From DASPXY01 sp038227745 (GTDB lineage: Bacteria > Planctomycetota > Planctomycetia > Gemmatales > Gemmataceae), in the NCBI GenBank assembly GCA_038227745.1, contig JBBRPS010000382.1, positions 1 to 9,582 on the forward strand: a stretch of 9,582 nt of DNA, written 5' to 3'. A program made the position numbers and the translations under genes. Of this stretch, positions 1-6,637 are shown in pieces; positions within the stretch are counted from its first letter, which is position 1; every line of letters starts with the position of its first letter. The notes below the pieces were generated by a model. The model saw only the letters and a list, made by a program, of their open reading frames with translations. It made no database searches and was not told the DNA's origin.

Positions 1-39
1 GAGAAGGAATAGTGTATGCGCACCGGCGCCGCGGGGCTC

Positions 40-45
40 TATAGT
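40..45 (+). promoter_or_regulatory. possible -10 element upstream of the sigma factor gene
   Basis: TATAGT matches the housekeeping -10 consensus at five of six positions and lies 29 bases before the start codon at 75. No convincing -35 hexamer is seen at the expected distance; the best is TGCGCA at 17-22, with three of six matches. It is reported because it is an AT-rich patch in very GC-rich DNA. The true promoter may also lie left of the window. Confidence 0.22.
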
Positions 46-74
46 GGTGAAAGCCGCCACCGACAGGGAACCCC

Positions 75-1613
75 ATGGCCCAGACGCAGCCCAACCCGCT
101 CCTCCGTTTCCTCCGCCGCCTCGCCGGCCAGGGCAAGGGCCTGCTCACGCCCGACGCCGACCTACTGCGCCGCTTCGCCGACGAGGGAGACCGATCCGCG
201 TTCGAGCTGCTGCTCTGGCGGCACGGCCCGATGGTCCTCGCGGTCTGCCGGCAGGTGCTGCGCGACGCCGACGCTGCCGACGACGCCTTCCAGGCCGCTT
301 TCCTCACCCTCGCCCGCAAGGCCGGCTCCATCGGTCGCCGCGATGCGCTTGGGGCCTGGCTGCACCAGGTCGCCTATCGCATCGCCCTGAAATTGCTCCG
401 CCAGACCAAGTCCCGGGCGGACCGCGAACGGCAGGGCCTGGACATCTCCGCCCTGTGCGACCCGGCCCCGCAGGGCGATGCCGCCGCAGACGGCGAGGTG
501 CGCCGACTGTTGCACGCGGAGGTCGAGCGCCTGCCGGCGAAGTACCGCGCCCCCGTCGTGCTGTGTTACCTCGAAGGTCGGACCAACGAGGAGGCGGCCA
601 CCCAACTCGGCTGGAGCAAGGGGACCGTCTCCGGCCGCCTCGCCCGCGCCCGCGACCTGCTGCGCCGGCGGCTGGAGCGGTGCGGCCTGCCCGTCACCGT
701 CGGCGCGGCGTTGACCCTCCTCGCCGAGGAGGCGGCCGCCGCCGTGCCGGCCGCCCTGTTCACACCGACCCTGCACGCCGCCCTGACCGCGTCGGCGGGC
801 GGCCCGCTCACGGGGGTCGTCGCCCCCCAGGTTTTCGCCCTCTCCGAAGGAGCCCTGAAAGCCATGTCCGCGATCTCTTACAAGCTGATAACAGGCGTCC
901 TGCTCGGCCTGACCGTGGCCGGCGCCGTCGCCTATTCCGCCGTGGTCGCCGCGCCGGGCGACAAGGCGCCCGCCGAGAAGAAGGCGCCCCCCGCGCAAGA
1001 GCCGCCCGCCGCGCCGTCGCGCGATCCGAAGCTGCTTGCCAGCGTGGCGAGTCCGGTCGATGGCATCCTGCTCTTCGTCGGCGCGGAGGTCGAGCCGGGG
1101 AAGAAGCCGGCGGACGTCACGCAGGTGCGGACGGTAAAGGTCGGCAAGGAAGTGCGGCGCTACCGCCCCCTTCGGGTGGGCGATCGTGTCGAGCAAGGGC
1201 AAGGGCTCGCCCAGATCGACGACCGGCTGGCGCAGTACGCGGTGGCGTTCCAGAAGGCCAAGCAGGCTGCCGCGCAGGTGGACCAGGCCGCCGCCGCCGC
1301 CTTCACGAAGGAAGCGCAGGCCCGCCTCGACCGCCTCGACCGCCTCAAGAAAGCCGCTCTGGGTGTTGTCTCAGAGGAGGACTACAGCGCGGCTGTGCTC
1401 ACCCGCGATAAGTACGTGCAAGAAGAACTCTCGAAGCGGGAAGGTGTCAACCTGGCACGGATTGAAGTGATCCAGGTGGAGGTGATGCTCGAGCGGCTCA
1501 CGATCCGCAGCCCGGTCCGCGGGGTCGTCCGCGCCATCCGCAAGCACGCCGGCGAGGGGGCGCGGGCTCTCGACGGTATCATCGACATCGCGGCCGTTCC
1601 CGCAGGGAAATAA
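75..1613 (+). CDS. ECF sigma factor fused to a transmembrane segment and HlyD-like domain
   Basis: A 512-residue protein. Residues about 35-110 form sigma region 2, with the DAADDAFQAAFLTLARKA core-binding helix and the GAWLHQVAYRIALK stretch. Residues about 148-203 form region 4, with a helix-turn-helix near 169-192 (EGRTNEEAATQLGWSKGTVSGR, split here across the two helices). After an Ala-rich linker, residues 271-293 are one hydrophobic segment. A Pro/Lys/Ala stretch follows, then a half lipoyl-like motif (SPVDGILLFVGAEV, 326-339), a GDRVEQGQGLAQIDD strand pair (369-383), a long Gln/Ala/Lys coiled coil (about 385-470) and the returning half (LTIRSPVRGVV, 475-485). This order resembles membrane-fusion adaptors, without their beta-barrel. 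ECF factors normally stop near 200 residues; planctomycetes are known for long C-terminal extensions. The expected role is to recruit RNA polymerase to stress or envelope genes, with the tail outside the membrane as a possible sensor (inference). The start has AGGGA five bases upstream. No separate anti-sigma gene is adjacent. Confidence 0.88.
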   Translation: MAQTQPNPLLRFLRRLAGQGKGLLTPDADLLRRFADEGDRSAFELLLWRHGPMVLAVCRQVLRDADAADDAFQAAFLTLARKAGSIGRRDALGAWLHQVAYRIALKLLRQTKSRADRERQGLDISALCDPAPQGDAAADGEVRRLLHAEVERLPAKYRAPVVLCYLEGRTNEEAATQLGWSKGTVSGRLARARDLLRRRLERCGLPVTVGAALTLLAEEAAAAVPAALFTPTLHAALTASAGGPLTGVVAPQVFALSEGALKAMSAISYKLITGVLLGLTVAGAVAYSAVVAAPGDKAPAEKKAPPAQEPPAAPSRDPKLLASVASPVDGILLFVGAEVEPGKKPADVTQVRTVKVGKEVRRYRPLRVGDRVEQGQGLAQIDDRLAQYAVAFQKAKQAAAQVDQAAAAAFTKEAQARLDRLDRLKKAALGVVSEEDYSAAVLTRDKYVQEELSKREGVNLARIEVIQVEVMLERLTIRSPVRGVVRAIRKHAGEGARALDGIIDIAAVPAGK

Positions 1614-1626
1614 CGTTTGCGACGGG

Positions 1627-1660
1627 GCGGTGAGCCGGTGCGTTCGTCCCGGCTCACCGC
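1627..1660. terminator. perfect 12-bp hairpin between convergent genes
   Basis: GCGGTGAGCCGG at 1627-1638 pairs perfectly with CCGGCTCACCGC at 1649-1660 around a 10-base loop. It begins 13 bases after the sigma factor stop codon. On the other strand its arm contains the stop codon of the SDR gene (1654-1656). Neither side has a T-run, so it is not a textbook intrinsic terminator. A shared transcript-end or 3'-protecting hairpin is the most likely role. Confidence 0.6.
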
Positions 1661-2928
1661 TCCAGCGCCATCATCGCCACGATGGCCCCCAGCAGCGGCA
1701 CGTTCTTCGTCAGCGGCCCGAACGGGTGCAGCCACAACTCCGGCATGCCGGCGCTCAGGATCGCCGTGAAGCCGACGATCAACGCGATCTGCACCGCACC
1801 CAGCAGCCGCATCCGCCAGCCCAGCGCCGTCGCCAGTCCCAGCGCGATCTCGAAATAGCTCGTCCCGTACAGGGCCACGTCTGCGAGCGCCCCGGTGATG
1901 CCGATCCGCGCCAGCAGGCGGAAGCCCTCGTCCACGGCGAAGAACGCCGAGACGACCCCCGTCGCCAGCCAGATGAACGCCACCGACAGCCGCAGCGGTA
2001 CGCGCCACGGCGTCAACCGCGCGTGCCAGGCGTCCGCCTCCGTCAGCGGCGTGCGCGCGCTGCCCACCTCGAACGACGCCGGCCTGAATCCGAAACGCTC
2101 CACGAACGGCCCGAGGTCGCAGAAGTTTTCGCGCCGCAGCATGTCCAGCTCCTCGCCGGTGATCGGGCCGCGCCCCACGGCGTCCGTCACCGCCGCTGTC
2201 AGCTTCATCAGCCCCCAGGGCACGTGCAGCTTCCGCGCCCGCCGCTTGCCCAGCCGCCGGGCCAGCACGTCGAGGATCTCGTCGAACGACAGCGCCGCCG
2301 CCCCGCCGACGTCCACCGTCAGGCCGCGCAGGTCGTCGCGCTCCACCGCCAGCACGACCGCGCGCACCAGGTCCTCGACGTGGACCGGCTGCAGGCGGTA
2401 GCGCCCGTCCCCGGGCACCGGCGTCAGCGGCTGGGCGGCCAGCGACAGGAAGAACGTCATCGAATGGTCCTGCGGCCCGTAAACCAGTGAGGGGCGCAGC
2501 ACCACGTAAGGCACGCCCAGTTCCGCCAGGCGCCGGTCTGCCGCGCGCTTCGTCAGGTGGTAGCGGCTCGCCGCCCGCTCGTCGGCCCCCAGGGCGCTGA
2601 TCTGCACGACCTTCGCCACGCCGGCCCGCTTCGCCTCCTCGAAGAGCGCGACCGGCGCCCGCGTGTGGACCGCCTCGAAGTCGGCGCCTGCCTCGCGGAT
2701 GATGCCGACGGCGTTGACGACCGCGTCGTGTCCCTGGACGTGCTCCAGCCACGTTTCCGGCCGCGTGAACTCGCCCTCGACGGCACGCACGCTGGGCAGG
2801 GCCAGCGCCTCGATTCCGCGCACGCCGCGACGGCGCGCCAGGCAGGTGACCTGGTGGCCGCGCTCCACCAGCGCCCGCAGGACGTGGCCGCCGATGAATC
2901 CCGTCGCGCCCGTGAGGAAGATCCGCAT
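1654..2928 (-). CDS. NDUFA9-like SDR (NAD(P)-binding) fused to DoxX-like membrane domain
   Basis: A 424-residue protein. The N-terminus is a Rossmann fold with GATGFIGG at residues 7-14, an aliphatic strand VVQISALGA (107-115) and Y123-x3-K127 in YHLTK, the SDR catalytic pair. This half matches atypical SDRs of the complex I NDUFA9-like group, which bind NAD(P)H and often lack a known substrate. Residues about 312-423 hold about four hydrophobic segments and the string HPFGPLTKNVP (401-411), characteristic of the DoxX-like family often found fused to such dehydrogenases. The protein should therefore sit in the inner membrane with its nucleotide-binding half in the cytoplasm. Quinone- or redox-linked activity is a guess. 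The start has a purine-rich AGGGGA upstream. The gene is divergent from the VIT/VWA gene and convergent with the sigma factor gene, so it is probably transcribed alone. Confidence 0.88.
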   Translation of the reverse strand: MRIFLTGATGFIGGHVLRALVERGHQVTCLARRRGVRGIEALALPSVRAVEGEFTRPETWLEHVQGHDAVVNAVGIIREAGADFEAVHTRAPVALFEEAKRAGVAKVVQISALGADERAASRYHLTKRAADRRLAELGVPYVVLRPSLVYGPQDHSMTFFLSLAAQPLTPVPGDGRYRLQPVHVEDLVRAVVLAVERDDLRGLTVDVGGAAALSFDEILDVLARRLGKRRARKLHVPWGLMKLTAAVTDAVGRGPITGEELDMLRRENFCDLGPFVERFGFRPASFEVGSARTPLTEADAWHARLTPWRVPLRLSVAFIWLATGVVSAFFAVDEGFRLLARIGITGALADVALYGTSYFEIALGLATALGWRMRLLGAVQIALIVGFTAILSAGMPELWLHPFGPLTKNVPLLGAIVAMMALER

Positions 2929-2939
2929 CCCCGTCCCCT

Positions 2940-3031
2940 GTTACAGAGTTGTTGCGCCCTCGCTGGCCGCCGTCGTTTACAATGCACCGCCGGGCTCGTG
3001 ACAGGCCGTGCCGATTGTAACATCCTGTAAC
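2940..3031. promoter_or_regulatory. cluster of TGTAAC motifs in the divergent intergenic region
   Basis: The 189-bp gap between the SDR and VIT/VWA genes carries TGTAAC at 3016-3021 and 3026-3031 on the + strand, the same hexamer on the - strand at 2940-2945 (inside the small dyad CTGTTACAG), and the near match TGTAAA on the - strand at 2976-2981. The two + strand copies are a direct repeat at a 10-base step, one helical turn. They could be binding sites for a regulator shared by both genes, or in part -10 elements. Only the repetition is seen directly. Confidence 0.35.
2976..3004 (-). promoter_or_regulatory. candidate promoter of the SDR gene
   Basis: Read on the - strand, CTGTCA (2999-3004) and TGTAAA (2976-2981) are separated by 17 bases, each matching four of six sigma-70 consensus positions. 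This would give a leader of roughly 40 bases before the start at 2928. TACAAT at 2978-2983 on the + strand is a five-of-six -10 match for the divergent VIT/VWA gene and overlaps it. That site lacks a well-spaced -35: the nearest TTG is 20 bases from the hexamer. Confidence 0.3.
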
Positions 3032-3117
3032 CGCCCGCTCCCGAGGCAATCCGCGACGGGCGCTGAATCGTCTAATCGGTCGAGGATGTCTCGCTCCCTA
3101 GCAGAAAGGGGTCTCCC

Positions 3118-5544
3118 ATGCGACGCTATTTGCCCATCGTGGCGATGCTGCTGGCGCTGGCGCCGCCGGCGCGCGCCGCCGGCCTGCTGGTGCCGGCCGA
3201 GAAGAAACTGCCGCCGCTGGCAATGCTCAACCACCAGGTGCGCATCGCCATCGACGACCAGGTGGCCGTCACCACCGTCGAGCAGACCTTCCGCAACCAC
3301 ACCGACCGCCAACTCGAAGCCACTTACATCTTCCCCGTCCCCAAGGGCGCGAGCGTCCGCAAGTTCGCCATGTGGGTCAACGGCTCGAAGGTCGAGGGCG
3401 AGATGGTCGAGGCCGACAAGGCCCGCCAGATCTACACCGCCATCGTCCAGCGCACCCAGGATCCCGGCCTGCTGGAGTACATCGGCAACAACCTCCTGCG
3501 GATGCGCGTCTTCCCCATCCCGCCGAAGGGTGACCAGAAGATCACCCTCAGCTACACCTCCGTCGCCCCCGCCGAGAACGGTGTCGTCGAGTACGTCTAC
3601 CCGCTCAAGACCGGCGGGAAGGCGGCGAGCGTGCTGGAGAAGTTCAGCATCGAGGCGATCCTGAAGTCGCAGCACCCCCTGCAGAACATCTACAGCCCGA
3701 CGCACGCCGTCACCATGACGCGGCCCAGCGACCGCGAGGCCCGCCTGACCTTCGCCAAGGACGGCGCCGCCCTCGACCGCGACTTCCAGCTCTACTACAC
3801 CGCCGGCGGCAAGGACGTCGGCCTCACCGCCCTGGCGCATCGGCCGATCGGCGACCAGCCGGGCTACTTCATGCTGCTCATCTCGCCGCGCGCCGAGCTG
3901 TCGAAGGTGCGGCAGGTGCCGCGCGACATGGTGTTCGTGCTCGACACGTCGGGCAGCATGCGCGGCAAGCGCATGACCCAGGCCCGCAACGGCCTCAAGT
4001 ACTGCCTCAACAACCTCGCCGACAAGGACCGCTTCACGATCATCAACTTCGCCACGACCGTGAACAGGTATTCCGAGGCGCTGCTGGCCGCCACGCCGGA
4101 CCAGGTCGGGGCGGCGCGGAAGTGGGTGGACGGTCTGGAGGCGACGGGCGGCACCGCGATCAACGACGCCATGCTCGCCGCGCTGGCGATGCGCACCGGC
4201 GACATGGGCCGCACCTTCACCGTCGTCTTCTTCACCGACGGCCAGCCCACCATCGGCGAAACCAATCACGAGAAGATCCTGAAGAACGTGTCGGCCAAGA
4301 ACACGACGAACACGCGCATCTTCACCTTCGGCGTGGGCGACGACGTCAACGCCACCATGCTCGACGCCATGGCCGAGCAGAGCCGCGCCCTGAGCACCTA
4401 CGTCCGCGAGACGGAGGACATCGAGCACAAGGTGAGCGGCCTGTACGCCAAGATCAGCAACCCCGTCCTCACCGACCTCAAGCTCACCGTGGGGTCGGAC
4501 GTCAAGCTGTCGGAGGTATACCCGCCGCAGCTGCCCGACCTGTTCCACGGCACGCAGCTCGTCGTCCTCGGCCGCTACACCGGCGACGGGCCCGCGGCCA
4601 TCAAGCTGACCGGCAACGTCGGCAGCGAACGGCAGGAGTTCGTCTACGAATTGAAGTTCCCGCGAAAGACGGCCGACGAGCGGATGTTCGTGGAGGACCT
4701 GTGGGCGCGACGGAAGGTCGGCTACCTGCTCGACCAGATCCGCGCCAACGGCCAGAAGAAGGAGCTGGTCGATGAGGTGGTCGCCCTCGCCAAGCGCTAC
4801 GGCATCACCACCCCGTACACCAGCTACCTGATCGTGCCGGACGGCCCGGTGCCGGTCGCCACCGGCGCCAAGGGCGACGGCAAGGGCAAGCCGGACGTGC
4901 GCTTCCACCTTGCCCCCACGGCCGGCAGCGCCATGGCCCCGCCGGCCTTGCAAAAAGGCGGCGAGGGCAAGCCCGCTCCGGTGCTCGCCTTCATCAACCA
5001 GGTGCAGAAGGCACCGGGCGAGGCGGCGACTGCGCGGGGTGTGTTCGCGGATGAGGAGCTGAAGAAGCTGCCGACCCTGCTGGCCAAGGACGGCACCTAC
5101 CTGCGCATGCTGCAGGACACGCGCTACCGCTGGAACGCCCACAACATGGCCAACGGCGCCTTCACGAGGGGCGATCAGGCGGGCGTGCAGGGCGGCAAGC
5201 TCGGCGTGGACCTGTCGTGTGAGTCGAACAACCTCCGCTGCCAGTCGCAGCTGACGCAGTCAGCGGTGCGGCGCGTCGGCGCCCGCAACTGCCTGGAGGT
5301 CGGCGGCGTGTGGATCGACGAGGGCTATATGCCGCAGCTCAAGAGCGTCACGGTCAAGGCGATGAGTAAGGCGTACTTCCGCATCCTGGAGCGGCACCCC
5401 GCGGTGCGGCACGTGTTCCAGCTCGGCAATCACCTCGTCTGGGTGACGCCGAGCAACACCGCTCTGGTCGTGGACGCCGGCAACGGCGTGGAGCAGATGG
5501 CCGACGATGAGATCGACCGCCTGTTCGTCGCCGTCAAGAAATGA
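3118..5544 (+). CDS. secreted VIT domain and von Willebrand factor A domain protein
   Basis: An 808-residue protein. Residues 1-20 are a signal peptide: MRRY, a hydrophobic core, and an A-R-A type cleavage site. A VIT (inter-alpha-trypsin-like) domain spans about 28-150, with FRNHTDRQLEATYIFPVP and the ADKARQIY segment. A VWA domain spans about 268-440 with a complete metal-ion-dependent adhesion site: D276-x-S278-x-S280 (DTSGS), T346 in GGTAI, and D374 in FFTDGQP. The DEVVALAKRYGITTPYTSYLIV stretch near 552-573 is typical of this family. A C-terminal segment (about 715-790) resembles the tail of other planctomycete VIT/VWA proteins. No C-terminal membrane helix or sortase motif is seen, so the mature protein is probably soluble in the periplasm or outside. 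VWA domains bind protein ligands through the metal site; the partner here is unknown. AAAGGGG lies seven bases before the ATG. It is monocistronic: a terminator follows. Confidence 0.92.
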   Translation: MRRYLPIVAMLLALAPPARAAGLLVPAEKKLPPLAMLNHQVRIAIDDQVAVTTVEQTFRNHTDRQLEATYIFPVPKGASVRKFAMWVNGSKVEGEMVEADKARQIYTAIVQRTQDPGLLEYIGNNLLRMRVFPIPPKGDQKITLSYTSVAPAENGVVEYVYPLKTGGKAASVLEKFSIEAILKSQHPLQNIYSPTHAVTMTRPSDREARLTFAKDGAALDRDFQLYYTAGGKDVGLTALAHRPIGDQPGYFMLLISPRAELSKVRQVPRDMVFVLDTSGSMRGKRMTQARNGLKYCLNNLADKDRFTIINFATTVNRYSEALLAATPDQVGAARKWVDGLEATGGTAINDAMLAALAMRTGDMGRTFTVVFFTDGQPTIGETNHEKILKNVSAKNTTNTRIFTFGVGDDVNATMLDAMAEQSRALSTYVRETEDIEHKVSGLYAKISNPVLTDLKLTVGSDVKLSEVYPPQLPDLFHGTQLVVLGRYTGDGPAAIKLTGNVGSERQEFVYELKFPRKTADERMFVEDLWARRKVGYLLDQIRANGQKKELVDEVVALAKRYGITTPYTSYLIVPDGPVPVATGAKGDGKGKPDVRFHLAPTAGSAMAPPALQKGGEGKPAPVLAFINQVQKAPGEAATARGVFADEELKKLPTLLAKDGTYLRMLQDTRYRWNAHNMANGAFTRGDQAGVQGGKLGVDLSCESNNLRCQSQLTQSAVRRVGARNCLEVGGVWIDEGYMPQLKSVTVKAMSKAYFRILERHPAVRHVFQLGNHLVWVTPSNTALVVDAGNGVEQMADDEIDRLFVAVKK

Positions 5545-5583
5545 CGCCCGGCGGTCCCCATCCGCCAGCCCTCGCGCCGGCTC

Positions 5584-5606
5584 GCCCACCGGCACGGGGG
5601 CTTTTT
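5584..5606 (+). terminator. intrinsic terminator of the VIT/VWA gene
   Basis: GCCC, one bulged A, then CCG pairs with CGG and GGGC around a GCA triloop (5584-5601). Five T residues follow at 5602-5606. It lies about 40 bases after the stop codon at 5542-5544. A seven-pair GC-rich stem with an immediate T-run is the standard form of a Rho-independent terminator. Confidence 0.75.
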
Positions 5607-5625
5607 CGTTGCGCCCCACATCGGG

Positions 5626-5661
5626 ATCGTGGCGACAAGCAGCCTTGCTTGTCGCCACGAT
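5626..5661. repeat. perfect 16-bp inverted repeat with 4-base loop
   Basis: ATCGTGGCGACAAGCA at 5626-5641 is the exact reverse complement of 5646-5661, around the loop GCCT. It lies 20 bases past the terminator of the VIT/VWA gene and 16 bases before the candidate promoter of the TerB-like genes, so neither neighbour clearly owns it. There is no T-run directly after it. It could be a REP-like or MITE-derived dispersed palindrome, a second transcription barrier, or a protein-binding site. The symmetry is certain, the role is not. Confidence 0.85.
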
Positions 5662-5676
5662 GCCTGTCCATTTTCC

Positions 5677-5704
5677 TTGCCTTCGCGCGACTCTGTGCTA
5701 TCCT
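5677..5704 (+). promoter_or_regulatory. extended -10 promoter of the TerB-like gene pair
   Basis: TTGCCT (5677-5682) and TATCCT (5699-5704) are 16 bases apart. A TG at 5696-5697 forms an extended -10. Both hexamers match the housekeeping consensus at four of six positions. The predicted transcript would start near 5711, giving a leader of about 80 bases before the first TerB-like gene. It lies in the only AT-richer patch of this gap. Confidence 0.45.
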
Positions 5705-5789
5705 GAAGCCCCGGACGGATCAGCCCGCCTCTCGGTGTAGCGAGGGCAACAGGCACGGCGGGCATCCTACCGCGTGAAGGAGGGCAATC

Positions 5790-6170
5790 ATGGCGGACTG
5801 GCGGAGACTGGCGAAGGCGGTGCTGCTCGCGGGCGGCCACATCGACGACCGCAAGGTCGCCATCCTGCGCAAAGAATTCTTTGCGGACAAGCGCATCGAC
5901 GAAACCGAGTTGGGCTTCCTCTTCGAGGCCAAGCGCGGCGCTTACAAGGCGGTGCCGGCGTTCCAGGCGCTGCTGAACGAGGCGATCCGCACCACCATCC
6001 TCGCGGACGGCTCGATCAGCCCCGCCGAGGTCGTGTGGCTGCGCGGCTACATCCTCGCGGACGGCAAGGTCGATGAGGACGAGAAGAAGCTGCTCCGGGA
6101 GCTGAAACTGCTCGCGGACCAGACGTGTCCGGAATTTCAGAAATTCTTCGACGAGTGCATGGCGAAGTGA
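5790..6170 (+). CDS. TerB-like acidic helical protein, copy 1
   Basis: A 126-residue soluble protein without signal peptide or membrane segment. It contains four copies of a motif of the form A-D-G-x-I-D-x-x-E followed by a helix: degenerate near residue 15 (AGGHIDDRK), at D33 (ADKRIDETE), at D73 (ADGSISPAE) and at D91 (ADGKVDEDE). Such acidic turns between helices are the hallmark of TerB/DjlA-type domains, which bind metal in the founding tellurite-resistance protein. The first and second halves align at an offset of 58 residues, including P56 with P114, so the gene looks like an internal duplication. AGGAGG six bases upstream supports the start. The next gene is a paralogue of identical length. 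No other ter genes are nearby, so a tellurite role is not supported. A general metal-binding or stress-associated cytosolic role is a guess. Confidence 0.78.
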   Translation: MADWRRLAKAVLLAGGHIDDRKVAILRKEFFADKRIDETELGFLFEAKRGAYKAVPAFQALLNEAIRTTILADGSISPAEVVWLRGYILADGKVDEDEKKLLRELKLLADQTCPEFQKFFDECMAK

Positions 6171-6174
6171 CACC

Positions 6175-6195
6175 GGCCGCGCGGGCGCGGGGGCC
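6175..6195 (+). promoter_or_regulatory. GC hairpin between the two TerB-like genes
   Basis: CCGCG and CGCGG (within 6177-6190) pair around a CGGG tetraloop. Two flanking GG/CC pairs (6175-6176 with 6194-6195) can extend the stem across a GGG bulge. It is followed by ATTTC and then by the GGAGG ribosome site of the second gene. It may partly attenuate transcription or stabilise one side of the transcript. GC-rich dyads arise easily in this genome, so the call is tentative. Confidence 0.3.
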
Positions 6196-6218
6196 ATTTC
6201 CCGGAGGGAGGACATTCC

Positions 6219-6599
6219 ATGGCGGACTGGCAGAAGCTGGCCAAGGAGCTGCTCCTGGCCGACGGCACCATCGACCGGCGTGAGGTCGATCTGATGCGCA
6301 AGGAACTGTTCGCGGACGGCGCGATCGACGACATCGAGCTGGAGTTCCTGCTGGAGCTGAAGAAGAGCGCCGCGTCGGTGGCGCCGTCGTTCCATCAACT
6401 GGTGCTCGACGCGGTCAAGAACAACATCCTGGCGGACGGCGTCATCACCGCCCAGGAGGCGAGTTGGCTGCGGCGCTGGGTCATCTCCGAGGGCGGGGTT
6501 GACGACAGCATGAAGAAGTTCCTGCGGGAACTGCGGGCGGGGGCCAAACAGGTCGTCCCGGAGTTCGACAGGTTCTACAAGCAGTGCGTGGGCGCCTGA
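6219..6599 (+). CDS. TerB-like acidic helical protein, copy 2
   Basis: A 126-residue paralogue of the preceding gene. It aligns over its full length without gaps at about 60 identical residues (hand count, roughly 48 percent). The same four motif positions are kept: ADGTIDRRE near D15, ADGAIDDIE at D33, ADGVITAQE at D73, and a degenerate SEGGVDDSM near residue 91. In copy 1 the first motif is the degenerate one; in copy 2 it is the last, so the two copies have lost different sites. There is no signal peptide or membrane segment. GGAGGGAGG lies a few bases upstream of the ATG. The gene starts 48 bases after copy 1 and is probably in the same transcript. It is convergent with the coiled-coil gene, with a 38-base gap and no clear terminator. 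Function is not recognised beyond the TerB-like fold. Confidence 0.78.
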   Translation: MADWQKLAKELLLADGTIDRREVDLMRKELFADGAIDDIELEFLLELKKSAASVAPSFHQLVLDAVKNNILADGVITAQEASWLRRWVISEGGVDDSMKKFLRELRAGAKQVVPEFDRFYKQCVGA

Positions 6600-6637
6600 G
6601 CGCGCTGCCCGCGCCACGAGCCCCGTACCTCTCCTCT

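Noticed and set aside
44..1411. A 455-residue + strand reading frame overlapping the sigma factor gene
   Set aside because: It is an Arg/Pro/Gly-rich frame-shifted shadow of a gene with intact sigma regions 2 and 4.
2977..5142. A 721-residue - strand reading frame opposite the VIT/VWA gene
   Set aside because: It is antisense to a gene with clear domains, has a composition driven by GC-rich codons, and shows no recognisable domain.
5790..6599. EF-hand calcium-binding proteins
   Set aside because: The D-G-x-I-D-x-x-E pattern matches the second half of an EF-hand loop, but the first and third Asp ligands are absent in every copy. The TerB-type reading fits better.
5790..6599. A tellurite-resistance locus
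   Set aside because: Only TerB-like folds are present. No TerC, TerD-family or TerZ genes occur in the window.
6600..6637. A terminator between the convergent TerB-like copy 2 and coiled-coil genes
   Set aside because: Only a 4-bp GCGC dyad without a T-run is present, which is not enough to call.
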